DNA of 64,000 bases. It comes from Vreelandella lionensis. GTDB lineage: Bacteria; Pseudomonadota; Gammaproteobacteria; Pseudomonadales; Halomonadaceae. The stretch lies in assembly GCF_002087295.1 (NCBI RefSeq), contig NZ_MWVI01000099.1, positions 124,001-188,000 of the forward strand, given 5' to 3'. Numbering within the stretch: position 1 is the first letter of the stretch; each line of letters starts with the position of its first letter. Positions 1-9,567 of the stretch are shown piece after piece. Position numbers and translations under genes: made by a program. The notes beneath the pieces were generated by a model. That model did not search any database and was not told where the DNA came from. It saw only the letters and a list, made by a program, of their open reading frames with translations.

Positions 1-504
1 GACCAGTTAGAAGACCAAGCCGCCAAGTGTATGCCCGCAGCTGCCGTGGCCTTTGTGGCGTTGGGTACCACGAAGAAGCAGGCGGGGAGTAAAGAGGCGT
101 TTCGCCGTGTGGATTATGGATTGGTGCTGGCCTTTGCGCGGGCCTGTAAAACGGCGGGCGTTAGCAGGTTAGGCGTGGTGACGGCGCAAGGGGCGGATGC
201 GCGTTCTTCGATTTTTTATAACCGCGTGAAGGGCGAGGTGGAGCGGGATATTCAGGCGTTGGGTTTGCCCTGCGTGTTTTTTGCTCGGCCTTCGCTGTTA
301 TTGGGGCGGACGGAGGATGGGCGGTTGGCGGAGAAGTGGGCGAGTGTGCTGTTGGCCCCGGCGGCGCGTTGGTTGCCGCGCTCGGTGCGGCCGATTGAGG
401 TGGGGTATGTGGCGGCGGGGATGATTGATGTGGCGTTAGGTGGGGTGGGTGAGGGGGCTTCGTTTGTGTTGTCGAATGCGGAGATGCATCGGTTTGGGGA
501 GTGA
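1..504 (+). CDS. NAD(P)H-binding Rossmann-fold protein, HTATIP2/YbjT-like, 5' end cut by window
   Basis: The frame is open from base 1, so the N-terminus with the expected GxxGxxG dinucleotide motif lies outside the window. The visible part has the family layout: VAFVALGTT on a central strand, a VDYGLVLAFARACKTAG helix, then VVTAQGADA, a YNRVKGEVE segment holding the Tyr/Lys pair typical of extended SDR-like folds, and FARPSLLLG before a C-terminal domain. Proteins of this type are cytoplasmic nucleotide-binding oxidoreductases or regulators of unknown substrate. It converges on the pga operon. The family call is fairly safe; no specific function can be given. Confidence 0.7.
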   Translation, partial: DQLEDQAAKCMPAAAVAFVALGTTKKQAGSKEAFRRVDYGLVLAFARACKTAGVSRLGVVTAQGADARSSIFYNRVKGEVERDIQALGLPCVFFARPSLLLGRTEDGRLAEKWASVLLAPAARWLPRSVRPIEVGYVAAGMIDVALGGVGEGASFVLSNAEMHRFGE

Positions 505-581
505 TAGGGCTGGCTTTTAGATCAGGTGGTGATGCTTTGCTGATTGCTTGTTACCGTTTGATATGTAGTGGGTTTTGTGCC

Positions 582-612
582 GGGATCATGGCGCGCTGAA
601 GCGCCCTCCTAC
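582..612. repeat. REP-like imperfect palindrome
   Basis: GGCGC (590-594) and GCGCC (601-605) form a short hairpin inside the stretch GGATCATGGCGCGCTGAAGC, followed by CCTCCTACGG. On the minus strand it reads GTAGGAGGGCGCTTCAGCGC, the style of REP elements common in Pseudomonas and Halomonas intergenic DNA. Only one copy was noticed in this window, so repeat status is inferred from resemblance. Confidence 0.35.
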
Positions 613-665
613 GGCCTTTCTCCCGCGGCCTTTCTGGGGAGCTGTTCTGTGCTTTATGGGGTGTT

Positions 666-696
666 CCCCCTTCAAGCGGTGGGGGCTTGAAGGGGG
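666..696. terminator. 12-bp perfect hairpin between convergent genes
   Basis: CCCCCTTCAAGC (666-677) pairs perfectly with GCTTGAAGGGGG (685-696) around a 7-base G-rich loop. It lies 10 bases past the pgaD stop codon, in the convergent gap with the upstream gene. There is no T-tract on either side, so it is a strong structure of terminator-like placement and not a textbook intrinsic terminator. Confidence 0.5.
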
Positions 697-705
697 AGTG
701 GGGGG

Positions 706-1119
706 TTAGTTGGTTGCTTGGCTGGGGGTGCCGATGAGTTCGTGTTCGCGGATCGTGTGCTCGGTTGCCAGCCTCCGGTCGAGCTGGGTGTAATCGTCGC
801 TTTCAAGCTCAAGCGTTGGTTGTTGAAAGTGGCGCAGCTGGCGTTTTAAGTAGCTGGTATAGAGGTATTGGTTGTAAACCGCCCAGCAGTGAAAGGTCAG
901 GAAGGTGAGTACAAAACCCACCGATACCAGCTTGATCATTACTGAGCTGTAGAGCTGTTCCAGAAATGCTTCTCCCACAATAAAGAACATGTATACCTTT
1001 GCCATGACTAACCCCCAGAGTATTAGCGTGGCAAGGGTGATAAGCGTATCCCGTGATCGATACCCCCAGCTTTTCTGGTAAGGGTTGTCGATGATGACAG
1101 ACACCAGTTTATTGTTCAT
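706..1119 (-). CDS. pgaD: PgaD, accessory subunit of poly-N-acetylglucosamine synthase
   Basis: This 137-residue protein has two hydrophobic segments (about residues 25-50 and 60-90) flanked by charged ends, as in PgaD, the small inner-membrane partner of the PgaC glycosyltransferase. The start chosen (MNNKLVSVII) overlaps the last 11 bases of pgaC, whereas the longer open frame would run far into pgaC. It is last in the pgaABCD order. PgaD sequences diverge strongly, so the call rests on size, topology and position. In E. coli, PgaD and PgaC together sense c-di-GMP; a GGDEF protein is encoded elsewhere in this window (31813-32725). Confidence 0.8.
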   Translation of the reverse strand: MNNKLVSVIIDNPYQKSWGYRSRDTLITLATLILWGLVMAKVYMFFIVGEAFLEQLYSSVMIKLVSVGFVLTFLTFHCWAVYNQYLYTSYLKRQLRHFQQPTLELESDDYTQLDRRLATEHTIREHELIGTPSQATN

Positions 1120-2359
1120 TAAATTGCTCCCCTCGGTCAGGACTAGTCCATGTGGCGAGCCTTCCTTTTTGGCGTAGCATGGCTTTAGGGAAGGCGATAA
1201 CAACCGTGGCCATATTGAGAATCCAGTAGGCGAATGGGTACCAGATACTCCAATAAACGCAGCGGTAGATCTCTTTGTCGTAGCGGCTATCGATATAGAA
1301 GCTGACGGTAAATTGAATGAAGCTGATGGCGATCAGGATGCTGCCAAAATAGGAGAGCAGCGTTCCGGTGATGGGCCAGGCCATTGGCATGGTCAGTTGC
1401 GAAATCAGCCAGACTGCTAACAGGGTGACTACCGAGTAACACCACACCACGCTAATGATGTACTCCAGCATCAGCAGCCAAAAGCGCCTGTTTTTCCAGC
1501 GGATGGTTTGGGTGAAGTAGCGCAGAAAAACCTCGCCGCCCCCTTGCGCCCAGCGCAGCCGTTGCTTAAACAGCCCGCGTAGGGTTTCCGGCATCAGTAC
1601 CCAGCACATGGCCCTGGGTTCGTAGCGCACTTGCCCACCTTTGAGCTAAAAACGCCAGCTCACATCAATGTCTTCCGTGATCATGTCGGTACTCCAGCCG
1701 CCAATCTCTTCCAGTGCTTGGCGGCGAAACGCGCAGATGACGCCGGAGATGGTAAACACCATCCCGTAAATGCGCTGGGCGCGCTTAATCAGGCCGATAA
1801 TGGCGGAGAACTCGCCGGTCTGAATTTTGCCAATGGCGGTCGAGCGGGTTCTTACCCTTGGGTTGCCGGTAACGCCGCTCACCTTGGGGCTGCTCAGAAA
1901 GTGATTAACCATGTAGCCAATGGCGTCGTAGTCGAGAATAGCGTCGCCATCAATCCCGACGATGATCTCGCCGGTGGCGTGGCTCAACCCATGGTTCATC
2001 GCGCTGGCTTTGCCCTGGTTGGTTTGGTTCAGAACCTTGAGAGTGGGGTACTGCTGCACCAGGGCTGCCAGCCGCTCGGCGGTGTTATCTTTGCTGCCAT
2101 CGTTAATGGCGATCACCTCCATGTTGGGGTAGTTCTGCTTGAAGAGGTGGTGCACCGTTTCATTCACGTTGGCCTCTTCGTTGTAGCAGGGCAGCAGTAC
2201 CGTTACCTTGGGGGCGCTTTCGTCCCAGACGAAGGTGGCGGGCCAGGCTTGCTTGCGCTCCCAGTGCACGTAGAAGTAGATCCCGCCGCATATCCAGATC
2301 GTTGCCATGAGGCTTGGGTAGCCAAGCGTGAAGATGGCAAGGTGGTCGAGTATGTTCAT
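1109..2359 (-). CDS. pgaC: PgaC, poly-beta-1,6-N-acetylglucosamine synthase, interrupted by an in-frame TAG
   Basis: PgaC is a family 2 processive glycosyltransferase polymerising UDP-GlcNAc at the inner membrane. It has an N-terminal membrane segment, then VTVLLPCYNEE, VIAINDGSKD, GIDGDA, TEDIDVSW and, past the interruption, QRLRWAQGG (the QxxRW motif) followed by several membrane helices. The frame is broken by TAG at 1646-1648 directly after DVSWRF. Reading resumes in the same frame with LKGGQVRYEPRAMCW, so CAG (Gln) to TAG is the likely change. Repaired length is 416 residues, normal for the family. The start overlaps pgaB by 4 bases (ATGA). Confidence 0.92.
1646..1648 (-). other. in-frame TAG stop inside pgaC
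   Basis: The codon sits between the TED/DVSW motif and the QxxRW motif; homologues have Gln here. A single C to T change (G to A on the plus strand) explains it. Either a sequencing error or a real nonsense allele would look like this. Confidence 0.8.
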
Positions 2360-4317
2360 GGGGTGGCCCTAAACCGACGTCCGATGGAAAAGACCGGCCT
2401 CATCACATTGATATCTGGATGGTTGTTGTGGAAATCATCCGGGTAGTAGCCAATGTGTTTGATGCCTTCTTCGCGGAGTATGCGAACCCATTGGGCCATT
2501 TCCTTGCTGGGAATGGGGGTTTGGGTGTGCCAGTTTTGCGCCTGCAGCTCGAACACCAATTGGTCGGCGCTTACCTGGGCTAACGAGCGGCGGGCTAGGC
2601 TTCTTAGCCACTCATTGGGGTTGTCGGCTTCTTCCATATAGGGCATTGCCATTACCGCTACATAGTCGTAGCCCGAGGCAAAGTTTTGCATGTCCTGGGC
2701 AAACCACCGTTGGCTGCGTGGCTCCATCACCGTCACGGCGTAGAGGTTGCGCGAGGTGGTGAAAACCTTGTTATCTGCCTGCCGGTAGTAGTTAGCCGCT
2801 TGGGCCAGCTCTTGGGTGAAGTCGGTTAGGTGTTCCCCTTTGAAACGGGTCCAGGCCGTCATCAAGTTGTCGTCGTTGCGGATGGCGTTGATATCCCTGG
2901 GCAGGTCGGCGCTGGCATAGGCGTCTAACGCTGCGGGGTTGGCACCCTCAAAGTCGGTGTAGAAGGCGTCGTCATGGAACAGCAGCCCATCGAACTTGGT
3001 TAGGCGGCCAAGGTCTTGGTAAATCTCAACAATGGTGCGGCGGTTCTCTTCGACATAGGGAGGGGGCCGACGATACTGGTTTGGCGACTCCTGGCCGGTT
3101 CTCACGTCAGTGACGTACTGATAGTCATCCCCTAAGTCATACGCTAGCACTGGCATCCAGGCGTAGACCTTCACGTTGGCGCGTTTCTTTAACTGCCAGG
3201 CAACCCGGTTGAAGAGGTCTGCCCTAACCGGTAAGTGGCGGTTGGGGAAGTAGAGGGCATCGGTGACGCCGTCGCCATCCGGGTCGGCATAGGCTTGCAG
3301 ATAAAACGTGCTGACGCCGTAGCGGAAAATGCGCTCAATCAGCCTATCGAGGTTTTGCTCTTGCTGAATGGGGTCCGGGTCGTATACGTAGTCCAGGTCA
3401 ACGTGAACGATGCGTTGCTCTTCGTTCTCCCATAGCCGGTTGGAGAGGATCTCTTCAATCGTTTCCAGGGTGGTTTCCTGGTCAATCAGGTAGCGGTTCA
3501 TGCTACGCATGGAGTCGTGTAGGCGGTTAGGGGCGCTGAGCAGGCTGAAGGTGTACTCCATACCGTATTCAGCGGCAATGTTCAGCGTTGCTTCGCTGTA
3601 GGCACCGTAAGGCCAAACGATGATACGCGGGCTTTTTCCAATCTCTTCTTGGAAGCGCTGCTGGGTAAGCGCCATGTCATTGCGTATCCGCGTCAGGTAG
3701 CCTGCCTCGGTTTCATAACCGCTGCGGGGGTTCCATATACTGGTAACGGCAGCGGCTTGCTCGTTCCCCATCGGGTTGCCAAATACCCCGTAGTGTAGGT
3801 TGTAGGAGTGAGAGGCAATTTCCACCAGAGGTGACTCATCCAAGGTTTTGACCTGCTCCCAGCTGAGAAAGCGTTCGCGGGGAAGGGTGATGCTGCCGTA
3901 AGGAACCCGCCCCCCCGCAGGCGTATCCAGCCAGCTACCCACTACGGCTTGTACGGCAGGGAAGTTGTACAACTTGAGTAGCGGGAAGACGATGTCATAA
4001 AAGCTGCGGTAGCCGTCATCGAAGGTAAGCAGCACTGCTTTTTCGGGCAGCGGTGCTTTGCCTGCTCGGGCGTCGAGGATCTGCTGCAAGCTCACGGGTT
4101 GGTAGCCGCCTGTGGAAATCAGGTTGAAGTGTTCAATTAACCGGCTACGGGTGATGGTTTGTGAGTAGATATCCAGCTCGGGAGTGACGCTGGAATCCAC
4201 GACATCGTGGTAGCTGATGACTACGTAATCATCCGGTGCGCGGGCGGCTTGGGCCTGCTGAATAGAGATGGTCATCAGCAAAACCGCGCTCATTACAATG
4301 ACGCGCCAGGGTGTCAT
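2356..4317 (-). CDS. pgaB: PgaB, poly-N-acetylglucosamine N-deacetylase
   Basis: PgaB is the periplasmic enzyme that partly de-N-acetylates PNAG before export. A signal peptide (MTPWRVIVMSAVLLMTISI, cleaved near AQA) precedes a polysaccharide deacetylase domain (about residues 30-280) with the metal motifs ISYHDVVD, LTFDDGY and SHSYNLHYG. A C-terminal glycosidase-like domain follows (about 295-650, VHVDLDYVYDPD, FYLQAYADPDGDG, VYAWMPVLAYD). The start at 4317 is supported by GGAG six bases upstream and an ATGA overlap with pgaA. Unlike E. coli PgaB there is no lipobox cysteine, so it is probably soluble or signal-anchored. The 653-residue length is normal and the frame is intact. Confidence 0.93.
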   Translation of the reverse strand: MTPWRVIVMSAVLLMTISIQQAQAARAPDDYVVISYHDVVDSSVTPELDIYSQTITRSRLIEHFNLISTGGYQPVSLQQILDARAGKAPLPEKAVLLTFDDGYRSFYDIVFPLLKLYNFPAVQAVVGSWLDTPAGGRVPYGSITLPRERFLSWEQVKTLDESPLVEIASHSYNLHYGVFGNPMGNEQAAAVTSIWNPRSGYETEAGYLTRIRNDMALTQQRFQEEIGKSPRIIVWPYGAYSEATLNIAAEYGMEYTFSLLSAPNRLHDSMRSMNRYLIDQETTLETIEEILSNRLWENEEQRIVHVDLDYVYDPDPIQQEQNLDRLIERIFRYGVSTFYLQAYADPDGDGVTDALYFPNRHLPVRADLFNRVAWQLKKRANVKVYAWMPVLAYDLGDDYQYVTDVRTGQESPNQYRRPPPYVEENRRTIVEIYQDLGRLTKFDGLLFHDDAFYTDFEGANPAALDAYASADLPRDINAIRNDDNLMTAWTRFKGEHLTDFTQELAQAANYYRQADNKVFTTSRNLYAVTVMEPRSQRWFAQDMQNFASGYDYVAVMAMPYMEEADNPNEWLRSLARRSLAQVSADQLVFELQAQNWHTQTPIPSKEMAQWVRILREEGIKHIGYYPDDFHNNHPDINVMRPVFSIGRRFRATP

Positions 4318-6740
4318 AGGAATCTCCATACAAAGCCAGCTGAAATAACATTGTCGTATTCAGGAACGCCGTCGTAGACGGCTCGCTCGCGGGTGATGCC
4401 ATACTCGAAGTTCACGGTGGGGCCAAACTCCCAGCTATGTTGGTAACCAATCGACCAGGTGTTTTCACTATCAAAATCTTCCTGCCAGTAACGCCCTGAA
4501 CCGAGTGAGAAGGACTGGATAAAGGACTGACGGTAATCAAGCGGGATCTCGTAATTGACGCTTAATACACCGGCCAGACTGGCAGCCTGTTTGGGGTTGA
4601 AGTAGCTGGCTTCTACGTCATCGTTACGTGACGCAGATGCTTGAATGCCGCCGTTGATTTGCCAGCGATCCAAGTGGTAGAGGGTTTGATTCCAGTAGCC
4701 GTACACGGATTGCCGCAGGTTGCTGTCGTCAAAATCGGTTGCCATGAGGCCGAGGGCACCCGCGCCGCGCTCATCGTGACGATAGGCAAACTCGGCCCGG
4801 TAACGGTCGGCGTTAACGTCATCCTGCAAGGCGCGCAGCGGGGTGTCGGTGGTGTTCATTTCGACACCCAGCGTCGTTGTGACGTGGTCGTTGTGGGCGT
4901 ACTTCAGTTCGGCCAGCGCAAGAAAATCTTCGTTCAGCTGTGAACCGTGGCCCGCTGCCAGGGTGACCGTTGCGGGGTACAGGTTCCATTCGTAGCCCGC
5001 TATGTTGTACGAGGCATAGAGGTCTTCATCTTCAAACTCACCGTACTGGCCAATGCGCTGTGCGAAAGGGCGAGAGCCACTGCTGTTACGCGGGCCTTCC
5101 AAGAGCACTTCATAGCGCCATTCGCGCGAGGCTTGGGTGCCGCTCCCTTGGCCTTTACTACGCTCGAACGTGCGGGTCAGCTGAGGGGCGCGCATTTCAC
5201 GCCACTCTCTGGCCATATCGTCCCGCGTGGCGCTGGGCCGGGCTTCAACCAGCTCACGTGCAACCTCATCGGTGGTGCCGCGCCATTGGCCGCGCTGTAA
5301 GCGGGAGAGCAAGATGCCGTGTTCAGCCAATTACTTACGGTCGGGTGGCAGTAGCGGGATGGCTTGCAAGAACGACTCCTCGGCCTTTCTTGGCAAGCCT
5401 CTATCGCGCTCAATATCGCCTTTCACGACCCATAAATAGGGTTCGGCAGGCGCTTGCGCCTGATAGGCCTCTAATTGCTCAGTGGCCTCTTCAGGGCGGC
5501 CACGCCAGGCCTCTAGCAATACTTCCAGTAGCAGCACTTTCTGGTAGTTGGGGTTTTCGATACGTACGGTGCGGGTGAAATCCAGCCGCTGCTCGGGCTC
5601 GCTGGCGCGCCATGACTGCAATAGTTTGTCGGCATCGCGGAAGCGCTGAGCATCGGTGTAGCTATAGAACAGCCCTTCGTTAAGCGGGTCGTCCGGGTTG
5701 GTGGCCTGTTCAGGGAATTGCCGAATCAGGCCTTCATAGAGCGCGATGGCTTCGTGTGGGCGGCCCATGCCGTTGAGCGCATGGGCTCTAGCGCGGGTAA
5801 CGTAACTGGGCAACTGGCCGTGCTGGTTTTCAAGCCTAACCGCCAGGGCCTCCGCTTCGGAAAAGCGCCTTAATTCAGCCAGGGCAACTACCTTGTCGTA
5901 TTCGGCTACGGTAATCAGCTCTTGGGGGGCGTCCGGGTTACGTAGCACGACATTCAGTTGCTCCAAACCGTTGGCCGTTCTGGAGGGCTCATCTGTATGA
6001 ATGCCCAAGCGAATATCGGTAACCCCTTCATAATAAGTGAGCCAGAGGCGGTCACTTTCGCTAAACACATCCGGGTTGGACTGCATAATGCGCCGTGCCG
6101 CGGTGCTGGCTCCAAGGCCTACCGCCAACCGGTAAAGCGCTTGCAGTTCGCCTGTGTTGCTGGGGTCTTGCGTGACCAGTGCTTGGCGGGCATCTAGCTC
6201 TTGCATAGCGTTGGTGGTTCGCGCGGCTAGGTAGCCCTTGGCTTCAAGGCCGGCGGTTGTGGTGCCAGCTACCTGGTTGTACTGCTCCAGGGCGATCTGT
6301 GCCAGGGTGTAACTACCCATATCGGTGTGGACCAGTGCTTGACCTAGCCAGCCTTGTGCATTGGAGGGGTCACGGTAGGTGAGCGCTCGAAACATCTCTA
6401 ACGCTTGGTCAAAGTCACCCGCGCTACGAGCAGCTCCGGCTAGGTTGGCAAGCTCAGAATCGCTGTAATCCTCAATTTGGCACCAGGTGCAAACGGCCAG
6501 CGCTTCCTGATTTCGGGAGGCACGCACGAGCAGGGCGACTAAGTCTTCACGCACGCGGTTGTCGCGTGTTTGGTGATAGAGTGTCTTTAAGCCATCGATG
6601 GATGTATCTAAAGCTCCCTGACGTGCCTGGATAACCAGTGCTTCGCGTTGCGCGTCGGTAGTGGTTTGCCCATAAGCCGCGCTGGTGGTGAGGCAGGCGA
6701 GCAGGCAAATCGGCAGTAAGGAGCTAGGGCGATTCTGCAT
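4314..6740 (-). CDS. pgaA: PgaA, outer-membrane PNAG export porin, interrupted by an in-frame TAA
   Basis: First gene of the operon. It has a signal peptide (MQNRPSSLLPICLLACLTTS, cleaved near AYG), then a long TPR-rich superhelix (about residues 25-465; for example LANLAGAARSAGDFDQALEM, YEGLIRQFPE) and a C-terminal beta-barrel ending in aromatic Phe-Val-Trp-Arg-Phe-Leu, as expected for an outer-membrane porin. A TAA at 5331-5333 follows PPDRK, and the same frame continues at once with LAEHGILLSRLQRGQWRG, so CAA (Gln) to TAA is likely. Repaired length is about 808 residues, as in E. coli PgaA. AGGAG lies 7 bases before the ATG. Confidence 0.9.
5331..5333 (-). other. in-frame TAA stop inside pgaA
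   Basis: It falls at the junction of the TPR region and the linker to the barrel. Both flanks are in one frame and both belong to PgaA. CAA to TAA (G to A on the plus strand) is the simplest change. Confidence 0.75.
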
Positions 6741-7062
6741 GGTGATACTCCTACCCTGGAAGCTAATGAAAGTAGATTTGTAATCAAATGTATCTTCCTA
6801 GTGTATAGAAGTATCTTTAAGTAAAAATTGGACTAAAACATGAACTTGAAGAGTAATATTGTCAGCTAAAGGGGTGAGAGGCCTCATCTGCTTGCAACGA
6901 AAAATCCCCTTATGTTTTTGATTAGGAATAAAAAATAGATTTTATGCTAAGTTGGGGTAGTGCTAGGTTTCAATGAGACAGCTCAAGAAATTAGCTATTT
7001 GGAAGCGATTTTGAGGAGAAATAATGAGGCAATCAGAGTGAAGGTAAGCTTTTTTTGTAACT
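6741..7062. other. AT-rich intergenic region upstream of pgaA
   Basis: This 322-base gap is clearly richer in A and T than the flanking genes and should hold the pgaABCD promoter and 5' leader. Two direct repeats GTATCTT (6790-6796 and 6811-6817) lie 21 bp apart, two helical turns, a layout used by response regulators. No open frame, intrinsic terminator or known RNA was recognised. Confidence 0.5.
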
Positions 7063-7953
7063 TTATGTTTCGCGATTTGCTTCCAATTGCTCAATCATTT
7101 TGCGGGCAGCATTAGAGAGCGTGCGGTTGTTATGTACTAGATAGCCCAACGGACGATGGATGGGAGCGGTGTCTACGGGTATCGCTACTAGCTCGCTGTC
7201 GAGCATTTTTTCGGGTAACAGGCTCCACCCTAAACCAACGCCACACATCATTTTGAGCGTTTCAAGGTAGTTGGTGGACATGCTCACGGGCAGGTTAAGG
7301 CCTACTTCTTCAAAGCGCTGGCCAATCAGCGTTCGAGTAAAGGTTTTGGCCCCCGGCAATATGCAGTTCACTTCACACAGTTCCGCCAAGCTCAGGGGCT
7401 TGTCATCAGCACGGCTGCGTTGGGCCAGCGGGTGGTCCTTGGCGCACACAAAGCACAGCCGGTCACGCCATAGCTCCACGACCTGCAGTTGTTCAACGGG
7501 GTGGGGGGCAAGGGTGACGATGGCCATTTCCAGCGTGCCATCCATTACGCCCTGGTAGGCCAGTTCGGAATCTAAAAAGTGCAGGTCTAACGCGACTTCT
7601 GGGTGGCGCTGGGTGTACTGCTTCAATAGCGGCGGCAGCCGGTGCAAAACAATATGGTGGCTGGTGGCGAGCGTCAGTTTGCCGCCCACTTGGCCAGAGA
7701 GATTGGCCAGCGCTCGGCGGCTATCTTCTACTGTAAACAGAATGCGCTGCGCTTTGGGCAGTAGCACGTTGCCTGCCTCGGTTAGCGCAATGCGTCTTCC
7801 AATACGGTCAAACAGCCGCGTGCCCAGTAAATCTTCCAGCGTAGCGATGCGTTTGCTCACCGCAGGCTGAGTAAGGTGTAACTGTTCGGCAGCGCGAGAA
7901 AAGCTTTGGGTTTCTGCCACGGCGAGAAAGGCTTGCAGGCTTTGGGTATCCAC
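7063..7953 (-). CDS. LysR-family transcriptional regulator divergent from leuCDB
   Basis: The 296-residue protein starts with a typical LysR winged helix-turn-helix (MDTQSLQAFLAVAETQSFSR, AAEQLHLTQPAVSKRI) and continues with a substrate-binding domain (about residues 90-290). It is transcribed away from leuC, with 159 bp between the two starts that contain a T-N11-A palindrome. The same LysR-leuC divergence is known from Pseudomonas. A role in controlling leucine synthesis or its own gene is inferred from position; no ligand can be read from the sequence. Confidence 0.88.
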   Translation of the reverse strand: MDTQSLQAFLAVAETQSFSRAAEQLHLTQPAVSKRIATLEDLLGTRLFDRIGRRIALTEAGNVLLPKAQRILFTVEDSRRALANLSGQVGGKLTLATSHHIVLHRLPPLLKQYTQRHPEVALDLHFLDSELAYQGVMDGTLEMAIVTLAPHPVEQLQVVELWRDRLCFVCAKDHPLAQRSRADDKPLSLAELCEVNCILPGAKTFTRTLIGQRFEEVGLNLPVSMSTNYLETLKMMCGVGLGWSLLPEKMLDSELVAIPVDTAPIHRPLGYLVHNNRTLSNAARKMIEQLEANRET

Positions 7954-7973
7954 GTGCCACTCCGGGAGTATCT

Positions 7974-7988
7974 ATTCCTGTTTGGAAT
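7974..7988. promoter_or_regulatory. candidate LysR operator (T-N11-A palindrome)
   Basis: ATTCC-TGTTT-GGAAT is a perfect 5-bp inverted repeat containing the T-N11-A pattern of LysR boxes. It lies about 20 bp upstream of the regulator's start codon and upstream of the leuC promoter candidate, where a divergent LysR would bind both promoters. Confidence 0.55.
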
Positions 7989-8009
7989 CTAAAGTATGAA
8001 TAACATGAA

Positions 8010-8037
8010 TTGCTTTTATGGGCGAGTCGCGTAACAC
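8010..8037 (+). promoter_or_regulatory. candidate sigma-70 promoter for leuCDB
   Basis: TTGCTT (8010-8015) and TAACAC (8032-8037) are spaced by 16 bp, 75 bp before the leuC ATG and just downstream of the LysR box. No leucine-rich leader peptide or attenuator was seen between promoter and gene. Confidence 0.4.
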
Positions 8038-8112
8038 TCCTGTTCATCGCAATTTAAGCAGCACGCAGAGGCTGTCACACCGAACTAGCAGGGCACCGCC
8101 CAGGAGAGCCAT

Positions 8113-9564
8113 ATGTCAGGTCAAACGCTTTACGACAAACTCTGGAACCAGCACTTGGTGAAACAGCGCGATGACGGTACGGCGCTGATTTACATCGACC
8201 GCCAGCTGCTTCACGAAGTGACCTCGCCCCAGGCGTTTGAAGGCCTGCGTTTGGCGAAGCGTAAGCCCTGGCGTTTGGATGCCAACCTGGCAACGCCGGA
8301 TCACAACGTTCCCACCACGCTGAAAGAGCGCGCCGAGGGCAATAGCGGTATTAAAGACCCGGTGTCGCTTATTCAGGTGCAAACTCTGGACGATAACTGC
8401 GTCGAGTACGGTATCGAAGAGTTCAAAATCAACGACCCGCGCCAGGGCATCGTGCACGTGGTGGGCCCTGAGCAGGGTGCCACACTGCCAGGCATGACCG
8501 TGGTATGCGGCGACTCCCACACCGCCACCCACGGCGCGTTTGGCGCGTTGGCTCACGGTATCGGCACCTCCGAAGTGGAGCACGTATTGGCCACCCAGTG
8601 CCTGCTGGCGCAGAAGATGAAGAACATGCAGGTGCGCGTTGAAGGCGAGCTTGGTCTTGGCGTGACGGCGAAAGACGTGGTGCTGGCGATTATCGGCAAG
8701 ATCGGCACCGCAGGCGGCACGGGTTACGCCATCGAATTCGCGGGTAGCGCCATTGAGTCGCTCTCTATGGAAGGCCGCATGACGGTGTGCAACATGGCCA
8801 TTGAAGCGGGCGCTCGCGTGGGCCTGATCGCGGTGGACGATACCACTATCGATTACCTCGCCAAGCGCCCCTTCGCGCCAACGGAAGCGCAGTGGGAAGC
8901 CGCGGTGGCGGATTGGCGCAACCTGGTATCGGATGCGGATGCCCACTTCGATAAAGTGGTCACGCTAAAAGCGGAAGAGATTGAGCCGCAGGTGAGCTGG
9001 GGCACCAGCCCGGAAATGGTCACCGGTATTTCAGGCCAAGTGCCCGACCCGCAAGCGGCTCTGGATGAAACCGTTCAGCGCAGCCACGCCCGCGCGTTGG
9101 AGTACATGGGCTTGCAGGCGAACCAGAAAATCACCGACATCAAGTTGGATAAAGTCTTTATCGGCTCCTGCACCAACTCGCGTATTGAAGACCTGCGTGA
9201 AGCGGCAAAAGTGGCCAAGGGCAATAAGGTGGCTGATTCCATCAAACTCGCCATGGTGGTGCCGGGCTCTGGCTTGGTGAAACGTCAAGCGGAGGCGGAA
9301 GGACTGGACAAAATCTTCATTGAGGCGGGCTTTGAGTGGCGCGAGCCGGGCTGCTCCATGTGTTTGGCCATGAACGCCGACAAGCTGGGCGCGGGCGAGC
9401 ACTGTGCGTCTACCTCTAACCGTAACTTTGAGGGTCGCCAGGGTTATGGCGGTCGTACTCACTTGGTGAGTCCTGCTATGGCAGCGGCGGCGGCGATTGC
9501 TGGCCACTTTGTCGATGTACGTACCTTACCCGCTAACGACGCCACTCACGCGCAGGAGGCCTAA
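8113..9564 (+). CDS. leuC: 3-isopropylmalate dehydratase large subunit
   Basis: LeuC carries the [4Fe-4S] cluster of isopropylmalate isomerase, which converts 2- to 3-isopropylmalate in leucine synthesis together with LeuD. Cluster cysteines are visible in [11 protein letters not shown] (about residue 353) and [10 protein letters not shown] (about 415); [15 protein letters not shown] is also typical. Length 483 is normal. AGGAG lies 6 bases before the ATG. leuD begins 3 bases after the stop, so the two subunits are translationally linked. Intact frame. Confidence 0.97.
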   Translation: MSGQTLYDKLWNQHLVKQRDDGTALIYIDRQLLHEVTSPQAFEGLRLAKRKPWRLDANLATPDHNVPTTLKERAEGNSGIKDPVSLIQVQTLDDNCVEYGIEEFKINDPRQGIVHVVGPEQGATLPGMTVVCGDSHTATHGAFGALAHGIGTSEVEHVLATQCLLAQKMKNMQVRVEGELGLGVTAKDVVLAIIGKIGTAGGTGYAIEFAGSAIESLSMEGRMTVCNMAIEAGARVGLIAVDDTTIDYLAKRPFAPTEAQWEAAVADWRNLVSDADAHFDKVVTLKAEEIEPQVSWGTSPEMVTGISGQVPDPQAALDETVQRSHARALEYMGLQANQKITDIKLDKVFIGSCTNSRIEDLREAAKVAKGNKVADSIKLAMVVPGSGLVKRQAEAEGLDKIFIEAGFEWREPGCSMCLAMNADKLGAGEHCASTSNRNFEGRQGYGGRTHLVSPAMAAAAAIAGHFVDVRTLPANDATHAQEA

Positions 9565-9567
9565 GCC

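Noticed and set aside
706-6740. Horizontally acquired pga island
   Set aside because: No integrase, tRNA or repeat borders were seen, and codon use looks like that of the neighbours; the operon could equally be ancestral.
8116-8946. Long open frame antisense to leuC (276 codons, minus strand)
   Set aside because: It lies wholly opposite a conserved gene, its protein is of the low-complexity His/Arg/Ala type produced by antisense reading, and it has no ribosome site. The same holds for the plus-strand frame 1631-2446 opposite pgaC and others opposite leuD, trpA and mrp.
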